From Bradyrhizobium sp. in8p8 (lineage in GTDB: Bacteria; Pseudomonadota; Alphaproteobacteria; Rhizobiales; Xanthobacteraceae): DNA of 64,000 nt. The notes beneath the pieces are model-generated. The model did not search any database and was not told the DNA's origin. It was given only the letters and a program-made list of their open reading frames with translations. A program made the translations under genes and the position numbers. The stretch is from positions 288,141 to 352,140 of the forward strand of contig NZ_AUGD01000009.1 of the NCBI RefSeq assembly GCF_000426845.1, given 5' to 3'. This document shows positions 57,988 through 64,000 of this stretch, one piece after another; position 1 is the first letter of the stretch, and each line of letters begins with the position of its first letter.

Positions 57988-58485
57988 ATGAACCATTTCA
58001 ACGCCTCACGCCAGCCGATGCAAGCGCAACGCCCGACTGCCGCGGCCGGCAGCACGGAAGCACGCAAGGTCGCCGAAAACCTGATGGATGCGATGAGCGC
58101 CCTGCTCGGACTGATCGAGCGCGAGACCGAGCTCGTTCGCGCCGGCAAGGTTCGCGAGGCGATGACGCTCGAGAGCAAGAAGCAGGAGCTGTCGCGAAAC
58201 TACGTCGGAGCGGTCGGCCAGTTGAAAGCCAACCAGGCCCAGCTCGCGAAATCCGCGCCCGAGCTGCTGTCGACGCTGCACCGCCATCACGATGCGTTCC
58301 GAGCGATGCTCCAGGTCAATCTCACCGTGCTCGCAACGGCGCACGCGGTCTCCGAGAGCGTCGTGCGCGGCGTCAATGCCGAGATCCAGAAGCGCAACGT
58401 GCCGAACACCTATACGGCCGCCGGGCGCAGCGCCACTCCGGGCCCGCGTCACATCACCCCGCTTGCAGTCAGCCGCTCCCTCTGA
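57988..58485 (+). CDS. FlgN-like flagellar chaperone
   Basis: The 165-residue protein begins MNHFNASRQPMQAQRPTAAA. It is helical, with LMDAMSALLGLIERETELVR (about 32-51) and MTLESKKQELSRNYVGAV, which fits FlgN chaperones for hook-associated proteins. It follows the rod-binding gene after 11 nt. Confidence 0.7.
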   Translation: MNHFNASRQPMQAQRPTAAAGSTEARKVAENLMDAMSALLGLIERETELVRAGKVREAMTLESKKQELSRNYVGAVGQLKANQAQLAKSAPELLSTLHRHHDAFRAMLQVNLTVLATAHAVSESVVRGVNAEIQKRNVPNTYTAAGRSATPGPRHITPLAVSRSL

Positions 58486-58642
58486 GCGCACAAGAACAAG
58501 CAACAATTTTATGAAAAACCGCGCGGCCATGGCGTCCCGCGGTTAGCTACGTTTCCTTACCGGCCGTTCAGTCCTGGTGTTCCATGCTTGCGTCATTAGA
58601 GGGGTTGGGATTTGACTCACGTTAGGCAACCAGGAGGCTGCC

Positions 58643-58999
58643 ATGAGTACAGATTTCAGCATCCGGCCGGTGGGGATCCCGGCCCCCGCGCAGATCGTAA
58701 CGACGTCCAACGCGGCGGCGAACGAGGCCGTGCAAACTGATCTGCCGGTCAGCAAGACCGTCGCCGCGGCCGATACGAGCGCGCCCGTGCGCAATGATCT
58801 GCCCCATGAGAACGTCTCACGCCAGGTCGTGTTCGACCAGGCAGCTGCATCATTCGTCTTTCAGGTTGTCAACGAGAAGACCGACGCGGTCGTCAATCAG
58901 TTTCCCGACGAAGCAATGCTGCGCCGGCGGGCCTATTTCCATGCCTTGGATAGGCAGTCCGAGCCCGCGCGCCCGCTCAGCACGGACGTCAGCGCCTGA
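58643..58999 (+). CDS. FlaG-like flagellar protein
   Basis: The 118-residue protein begins MSTDFSIRPVGIPAPAQIVT behind an AGGAGG site. The C-terminal part FVFQVVNEKTDAVVNQFPDE followed by AMLRRRAYFHALD matches the FlaG pattern (K-V-V-D-x-x-T-x-E-V-I-x-Q-I-P-x-E). FlaG proteins affect filament length. It has its own small upstream gap, with no clear promoter. Confidence 0.6.
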   Translation: MSTDFSIRPVGIPAPAQIVTTSNAAANEAVQTDLPVSKTVAAADTSAPVRNDLPHENVSRQVVFDQAAASFVFQVVNEKTDAVVNQFPDEAMLRRRAYFHALDRQSEPARPLSTDVSA

Positions 59000-59121
59000 T
59001 CAACATCTGCAAGTTGGCGGCAAAGACCGGTGACGATGTCATTGATCGGTACCCTCGCCGGCATACGTCAGCGTGAGCCTTCGTGCGCAGTCGGCAAATG
59101 CTCGACCACGCCATCTCTCCG

Positions 59122-59490
59122 TCACGGCCGTCCCGACAGACCTGCAGCGATATTGCGGTTGATTTCGATCAGCGGGCGGAAGTGATCGAACTGCGGGCTC
59201 ATCTGGAGCGCAGCGGTCTGGCTCAGCACGAACACGCTGATGTTGGCGATCTTCTGCCGGACGTCGATCGGCTGCGGATTGGTGTCACGCATCGCTTCGC
59301 TCAGGAAGATAGTCCAGAGCTTGCGGTTGAACATCAGGGCCTGCGTGGTCTGCTCGCTGAACGGATCGGCACTGTTGATCGCATCCTGAAGCTTGTTGGC
59401 GGCCTTAAGCAGGGTCTGCGCCTCGATGTCCCGAGGAGATGCGGTGGTCGTTGCAACACGCGCATAGGCCGAGGCAGCGGAATTCGACAT
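59122..59490 (-). CDS. flaF: Flagellin synthesis regulator FlaF
   Basis: The 122-residue protein begins MSNSAASAYARVATTTASPR; this ATG is preferred over the TTG one codon upstream. Typical blocks are ASPRDIEAQTLLKAANKLQD (about 18-37), NRKLWTIFLSEAMRDTNPQP and KIANISVFVLSQTA. FlaF with FlbT regulates flagellin mRNA and secretion in alphaproteobacteria. FlbT is not seen in this window. Confidence 0.9.
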   Translation of the reverse strand: MSNSAASAYARVATTTASPRDIEAQTLLKAANKLQDAINSADPFSEQTTQALMFNRKLWTIFLSEAMRDTNPQPIDVRQKIANISVFVLSQTAALQMSPQFDHFRPLIEINRNIAAGLSGRP

Positions 59491-59721
59491 CAATCACACC
59501 CTGGACGTTTCCTAGCGCGTTGTACGCGCTTAAGGATTTCTTTCCCAACCCTAGGCAGCACCGCTTAAGATTTGCTTACGTGTGTGCTTTGGAAGTACTC
59601 CGGACAATTACGGGGCGCGGAGTTCTTCGTCAGCGCAACGCTAGCTGCACGCACGCACGATGTAAATTCGCTTGGCGCGATGCGTGGCGATCTCAGCTAA
59701 TCCTGTCTTAGCGTTCTCCTT

Positions 59722-59750
59722 CAAAAGAAAGGCGGAGCGTTAGCTCCGCC
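59722..59750 (-). terminator. Intrinsic terminator downstream of the first flagellin gene
   Basis: On the minus strand GGCGGAGC and GCTCCGCC form an 8-bp stem with a 4-nt loop, followed by TTTCTTTTG, about 35 bp beyond the flagellin stop. Confidence 0.85.
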
Positions 59751-59784
59751 GCGAATTCTCCGATGACGAACTTGCGCTCGCGAA

Positions 59785-62073
59785 CTAGCGGAGCAGCTGC
59801 AGCACGCTCTGCTGCGACTGGTTGGCCAGCGACAGAGCGGAGACGGCGATCGACTGGCGGGTCGAGAGCGCCTGGCTGTTCGCCGCTTCCTCATTGGTGT
59901 CGGCCAGAGTCAGGTTGGCCGAGCCGGTCTGCAGCACATTGATCAGGTTCTTCGAGAAGTCCTGACGCACCTGCACGATCGACAGATTCGAACCGAGCGT
60001 CGAGCCTTCCGAACGTAGCGTGCTCGAGGCCGCATTCAGGCTGGCCAGCACCCGGTTGGTGGCGCCGTTGTCGATGAAGTCGACGCCGTTGACGAGATTG
60101 CTCAGGCCGAGGCCCGCAGCGTTGAACACCACGCCGTTGATGCTCAGCGTGGAGCTGCCGGTCTCGTTGAAGACGAGCTTCAGAGTGTCGCCGTTGAGCA
60201 GGTTGACCCCGTTGAAGGAGGAGTCCTGCGATGTCGTGTCGATCTGGGCGAGAATGTTGTTGAACTGGTTGACCAGGTTGGAGCGCGCGGTCTGCGCCAC
60301 GGGATCCTGGACCGGCGGCTGCGCGGTCGTGAAGGCCAGAACGCCGGTGATCGTGCCGCCGACTGCGCCGCCGGCGAGCGTCGAGCCGAGCGTCGAGGAG
60401 GCATATTCGTTGACAGTGGTCACCGTGAGCACGCCGTTGGCATCGATCGTCGCCGTCAGATGGTTGGCCTGCAGCTGCGCGTTGAGCTGGTCCAGCGTCT
60501 TGACCGTGCCGTTGGTGCCGTCGCCGAAGGTGACGTTCACCGGTGTGCCGCCGTTGAACGAGGTGAAGGTCAGCGTCTTGCCGCTGATGCCGCCGACGCC
60601 TGAGGTGCGGGCCGCGGTAAATGCCGTCGCCGTTCCGGTGTTGCCGCTGAGGCCGAATGCACTGAGCGCATTGCCGGTGCCGGTGATCGAGAGATCGGCA
60701 TTGACGCCGGTGGACAGCGCGAGCTGACCGCTGCTGTTGACCGACGACGGGATCTGGCCCGAAGTGGTCGACAGCGTCGCCGCGCCGTTGAAGATGCTTG
60801 CGGTCTTGACGCCGGTCGCGAGGTCGATGGCGTTGAGCAGATCGGTCAGCGTCGCGCTCTGAATGTAGACCGTCGAGTTGCCGTTGCCGTCGGTCACGAT
60901 GTTGCCGCTGACGCCGCCGGACGTCACGCTCGTCGCCGATTGCGGCGTTTGCGCGTTCTTGAAGGTGATGGTGTGGCCGTCGATGTTCAGCGTCGAGCCG
61001 TCCTTGACAAGGGTACCGAGCGAACCTGCGGTGGTCGACCGGGCCGCGGTGACGTTGGCATTGCCAGCGCCCGTTGCAGCCGTCAGACCGAGCGCCTTGA
61101 GGAAGTCGGCCTTTCCGGTCACGCTCAGATCGGCGCCGGTCGAGCTCTTCAGCGTCACCTGGCCGCCCGTGATGGACGATGCCACCTGAAGCGTGCCGAC
61201 GGGACCAGCCGCACCGCTGACGGCGATGGTCGCAGCGCCGGCGCTGATCGTCGCGCTCTTGACGCCGCTCGCCAGGTCGATCGCGCTCAGCAGGTCGTTG
61301 ACGGTGCCGGTGGGCGCAGCCCCCGTCCCCATGTAGATGATCGAATTGCCGTTGCCGTCGGTGGCGATGTGGCCGGTGGCATCCAGGCCCCACCCGGTCG
61401 GCTGCGTCGCAGGCGCCGCGCCGGTCCGGAAGGTGATGGTCTTGCCGTTGACCGTGATCGAATCTCCGTCGGCTGGCGACGAGCCGAGCGTGCTGGCTGG
61501 CGTGGAGCCGATCAGGGTGGCGGTGCCGGTCAGAGCAGTGGTGCCGTCGGCCGCGTTGACGGCAGAGCCGGTCAACGTGCCCGCAGTCGAGCCCAGTGAT
61601 GCACCGAGTGCGGCGGCCGCCGTCACCGGCGTCACACCGCCGGGTGCACCGGTGTAGAGCACGTTGCTGTTGGCGGTCGCGCTCGCATAGGATGTCGTGC
61701 CGCGCAGATCCGCCGGGGTCGCGCCGGGAATGGTGGTCGAGACGTTCGATTTCGTGGAATAGCCGACTGTGGTCTGCAGCGCCTGGTTGGCGATCGATTT
61801 CGCGCTGTCGATCAGCTTCTGCAGCGAGGTAATGCCGGTGTTGGCGGCCTGGAGCACCTGCACACCGTTGTTGATGCCGTCGAGCAGGTTGCTGATGTCG
61901 CTCGCCCGGTTGTCCAGCCCCTGCGCCGTGAAGAAGTTGGTGGGATTGTCGAGCGCCGTATTGACCTTCTTGCCGGTCGCCAGCCGCTCCTGCGTCGTGG
62001 CCAGCAAGTCGGCCGTCGACTGCAGCGACAACAGGTTCTGGCGAACGGACGCCGAGAGAACGATGTTGGACAT
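59785..62073 (-). CDS. fliC: Long flagellin with tandem beta modules
   Basis: The 762-residue protein begins MSNIVLSASVRQNLLSLQST with a normal D0/D1 N-terminus (LATGKKVNTALDNPTNFFTA). The hypervariable middle (about 200-590) contains repeated modules with cores DGDSITVNGKTITF, GSTLNIDGHTITF, TDGNGNS and LLSAIDLASGVKSA, resembling flagellin IN domains. The C-terminal D1/D0 ends ALSTRQSIAVSALSLANQSQ then QSVLQLLR. Large thick-filament flagellins of about 750 residues are known in Bradyrhizobium. Its ribosome site is GAGGAAG. Confidence 0.95.
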   Translation of the reverse strand: MSNIVLSASVRQNLLSLQSTADLLATTQERLATGKKVNTALDNPTNFFTAQGLDNRASDISNLLDGINNGVQVLQAANTGITSLQKLIDSAKSIANQALQTTVGYSTKSNVSTTIPGATPADLRGTTSYASATANSNVLYTGAPGGVTPVTAAAALGASLGSTAGTLTGSAVNAADGTTALTGTATLIGSTPASTLGSSPADGDSITVNGKTITFRTGAAPATQPTGWGLDATGHIATDGNGNSIIYMGTGAAPTGTVNDLLSAIDLASGVKSATISAGAATIAVSGAAGPVGTLQVASSITGGQVTLKSSTGADLSVTGKADFLKALGLTAATGAGNANVTAARSTTAGSLGTLVKDGSTLNIDGHTITFKNAQTPQSATSVTSGGVSGNIVTDGNGNSTVYIQSATLTDLLNAIDLATGVKTASIFNGAATLSTTSGQIPSSVNSSGQLALSTGVNADLSITGTGNALSAFGLSGNTGTATAFTAARTSGVGGISGKTLTFTSFNGGTPVNVTFGDGTNGTVKTLDQLNAQLQANHLTATIDANGVLTVTTVNEYASSTLGSTLAGGAVGGTITGVLAFTTAQPPVQDPVAQTARSNLVNQFNNILAQIDTTSQDSSFNGVNLLNGDTLKLVFNETGSSTLSINGVVFNAAGLGLSNLVNGVDFIDNGATNRVLASLNAASSTLRSEGSTLGSNLSIVQVRQDFSKNLINVLQTGSANLTLADTNEEAANSQALSTRQSIAVSALSLANQSQQSVLQLLR
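60604..61476 (-). repeat. Two long plus one partial repeat modules in the flagellin variable region
   Basis: The modules at residues about 200-345 and 355-490 share the order ITVNG-like strand, T-D-G-N-G-N-S, DLL(S/N)AIDLA(S/T)GVK, G-A-A-T and G-A/N-D-L-S-(V/I)-T-G. A shorter unit at about 495-590 (GKTLTFTSFNGGTPVNVTFG) follows. The second flagellin carries the same arrangement. Confidence 0.75.
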
Positions 62074-62233
62074 TGGCGAGTCTTCCTCTTCAACCGGATA
62101 CGAATCGGCCGCGGACTGGAAAGCGGGCCTTTTGTCCAGTTTTAGGAGGTGTCCTTTAAAGTATGGTTAACGACGGTTTAAGGGATAGGGTTAACCGCCG
62201 ATGAACGCCCCTTCCTGCCCGCGGACGCAAAGA

Positions 62234-62260
62234 AAAAGCGGCGGGGCAATAGGCCCCGCC
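62234..62260 (-). terminator. Intrinsic terminator of the second flagellin gene
   Basis: On the minus strand GGCGGGGC and GCCCCGCC form an 8-bp stem with a short loop, followed by GCTTTTTC, about 30 bp beyond the flagellin stop. Confidence 0.88.
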
Positions 62261-62292
62261 ACTCAATTTTAATCAGTGATTTCCGCTACTTA

Positions 62293-64000
62293 TTAGCGAA
62301 GCAGCTGGAGCACGCTCTGCTGCGACGTGTTGGCCAGCGACAGGGCGGAGACCGCGATCGACTGGCGGGTCGACAGTGCCTGGCTGTTGGCCGCCTCGAC
62401 GTTGGTGTCGGCCAAAGTCAGGTTGGACGAGCCGGTCTGGAGCACGTTGATCAGGTTCTTGTTGAAGTCCTGACGGATCTGCACCACCGAGAGGTTCGAG
62501 CCGAGGCTCGAGGCCTGCGAGCGCAGCGTGCTCGAGGCGGCGTTGAGGTTGGTCAGCACCCGGTTGGCGGCGGCGTTGTCGATGAAGTCGACACCGCTGG
62601 TCAGCGCAGCGAGGCCCAGACCCTTGGAGTTGTAGGTCACGCCCGTAATGTTCAGGCTCGACTTGGCGGTCTCGTCGAACACCAGCTTGAGCTGGTCGCC
62701 GTTCAAGAGATTGACGCCGTTGAACGAGGAGTCCTGCGCGGTCGTGTCGATCTGGTTCAGGATGTTGTTGAACTGAGAGACCAGATTAGCACGTGCCGTC
62801 TGGGCGACGCCATCCTGGACGGGCGTGGACGCCGTCGAGAAGGTCAGGGCCGAGGTCAGCGTGCCGCCGATCGCTCCGCCGGCCGCCGTCGAGCCGAGAG
62901 TCGAGGATGCGTAATCATTGGACGCCGTGATCGTGAGCAGGCCGTTGGCGTCGATCGTCGCAGCCAGGTTGTTGGCCTGCAGCTTGGTGTTGAGCTGATC
63001 GAGCGTCTTGACCGTGCCGTTGGTGCCGTCGCCGAAGGTCACGTCAACCGCCGTGCCGCCGTTGAAGGAGGTAAAGGTCAAGGTCTTGCCGCTGATGCCG
63101 CCGATGCCGGAGGTGCGTGCCGCAGTGAAGGCGGTCGCGTTGCCGGTATTGCCGGCGAGACCGAACACGTTCAGGGCATTGCCGGTGCCGGTGATCGACA
63201 GGTCGGCGTTGACGCCGGTCGAGATCTTGAGCTGGCCTGACGAGTTAATCGTCGACTTCGACTGCCCCGAGGCGGCCGCAAACGTCGCGGTGCCGTTGGC
63301 TGCGATGGTCGCGGTCTGCACGCCGGTGGCAAGGTCGATCGCGTTCAGCACGTCGGCAACCGTGCCGGCCTGCAGATAGACAGTCGAATTGCCGCCGCCG
63401 TCGGTGACGACCGCACCGCTCGCGCCGGAGCCGGTGGGAACGGCCGGAGCACCGGCCGAGCCCGGGGTCGGCGCGTTCTTGAAGGTGATGACCTTGCCGT
63501 TGACGTTCAGCGTCGAACCGTCGGTGATCGTCGCACCGAGCGAGGCTGCGCTGGTGGTGCGGTTGACGTTGACGGTGGCATTGCCGCCGCCGATTGCCGA
63601 GGTCAGACCGAGCGCCTTGAGCAGGTCGGCGCGTCCGGTCACGGACAGATCCGCACCCGTCGAGCTCCTCAGCGTGACGGCGCCCGCAGCGACGCTCGAG
63701 GCAGTCTGGCTGGCGCTGGTCGCGATCGTCGCAGCACCGGCGCTGATGGCAGCCGTCTTGACGCCGCTGGCAAGGTCGACCGCGGTCAGCAGGTCGCTGA
63801 CGGTCGCAGTCGGCGCAGCCGTGGTGCCGAGATAGACGGTGGTGTTGCCGCTGCCGTCGGTGACGAGGTTGCCGCTGACGCCCGAGCCGGTCGGAACCGC
63901 GGTGCTCGCCGGGGCAGAACCCGCGCGGAAGGTGATGGTCTTGCCGTTGACGGTCAGCGTGTCGCCGTCAGCGGGCTGGGCGTTGCCGACCAGGCCGGTC
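62293..64000 (-). CDS. Second long flagellin, partial at right edge
   Basis: The frame is open from the window edge to a stop at 62293. The visible part shows the same modules as the first flagellin (DGDTLTVNGKTITF near 63940, TDGSGNT, DLLTAVDLASGVKTA, GADLSVTGRADLLKALGL) and a nearly identical C-terminus (LADTNVEAANSQALSTRQSI, SVLQLLR). It is a tandem paralogue, with its N-terminus outside the window. Confidence 0.93.
   Translation of the reverse strand, partial: TGLVGNAQPADGDTLTVNGKTITFRAGSAPASTAVPTGSGVSGNLVTDGSGNTTVYLGTTAAPTATVSDLLTAVDLASGVKTAAISAGAATIATSASQTASSVAAGAVTLRSSTGADLSVTGRADLLKALGLTSAIGGGNATVNVNRTTSAASLGATITDGSTLNVNGKVITFKNAPTPGSAGAPAVPTGSGASGAVVTDGGGNSTVYLQAGTVADVLNAIDLATGVQTATIAANGTATFAAASGQSKSTINSSGQLKISTGVNADLSITGTGNALNVFGLAGNTGNATAFTAARTSGIGGISGKTLTFTSFNGGTAVDVTFGDGTNGTVKTLDQLNTKLQANNLAATIDANGLLTITASNDYASSTLGSTAAGGAIGGTLTSALTFSTASTPVQDGVAQTARANLVSQFNNILNQIDTTAQDSSFNGVNLLNGDQLKLVFDETAKSSLNITGVTYNSKGLGLAALTSGVDFIDNAAANRVLTNLNAASSTLRSQASSLGSNLSVVQIRQDFNKNLINVLQTGSSNLTLADTNVEAANSQALSTRQSIAVSALSLANTSQQSVLQLLR

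Overview
The window comes from a GC-rich alphaproteobacterium, most likely Bradyrhizobium or a close relative. The evidence is a Caulobacter-like flagellar set (FliX, FlaF, a MotE-like protein, a DUF6468-type protein), very large flagellins, and a DksA with a depleted zinc finger. It has two parts: about 45.6 kb of an integrated prophage that runs off the left edge, and about 18.3 kb of a chromosomal flagellar cluster that runs off the right edge in a second flagellin gene.

Prophage, minus strand (about 1-31.8 kb, transcribed leftwards). Read in the direction of transcription: small HTH regulators, a RuvC-like resolvase, a ribbon-helix-helix protein, a GcrA-like HTH protein and a DnaB/RepA-type helicase; then a lambda-like head module (portal, S49 protease, acidic scaffold candidate, decoration protein, major capsid protein, joining and terminator proteins); then a Mu-like contractile tail (sheath, tube, chaperone with a -1 frameshift site, tape measure, gp43 in two pieces, gp44-gp48 baseplate); then fibres, including a collagen-like one and one with about twenty 18-residue repeats; then a ParA-like ATPase, a GH19 endolysin and nested Rz/Rz1 spanins. 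Genes are tightly packed with many ATGA/GTGA/TGATG overlaps.

Prophage, plus strand (about 32-45.6 kb). RecT annealing protein, a frameshifted DEDD exonuclease, SSB, a HerA/FtsK-like ATPase, zinc-binding and ASCH-domain proteins, a helicase-methyltransferase fusion, a C5 cytosine methyltransferase with seven repeats in its target-recognition region, a MazG-like protein, an excisionase candidate, a tyrosine integrase and an Ntn-hydrolase-like gene whose start overlaps the integrase stop. The right prophage boundary should lie between 45.62 and 45.71 kb, beside the motE-like gene; the left end is outside the window.

The prophage looks damaged for DNA packaging: no terminase ATPase gene is visible, the portal lacks a central block and probably has an N-terminal frameshift, gp43 is interrupted by an in-frame stop, and the exonuclease is broken at a C7 run. 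Tail, baseplate, fibre and lysis genes otherwise look intact.

Flagellar region (45.7-64 kb): motE-like, DUF6468-like, fliM and fliL on the minus strand; flgF-flgG-flgA-flgH on the plus strand behind a strong sigma-54-type promoter; an unrelated insert (2-keto-4-pentenoate hydratase family, dksA, a NAD(P)-binding oxidoreductase with a divergent HxlR regulator); fliX; flgI, a FlgJ-type rod-binding protein and a FlgN-like protein behind a second sigma-54-type promoter; a FlaG-like protein; flaF; and two paralogous long flagellins, each with a good terminator.
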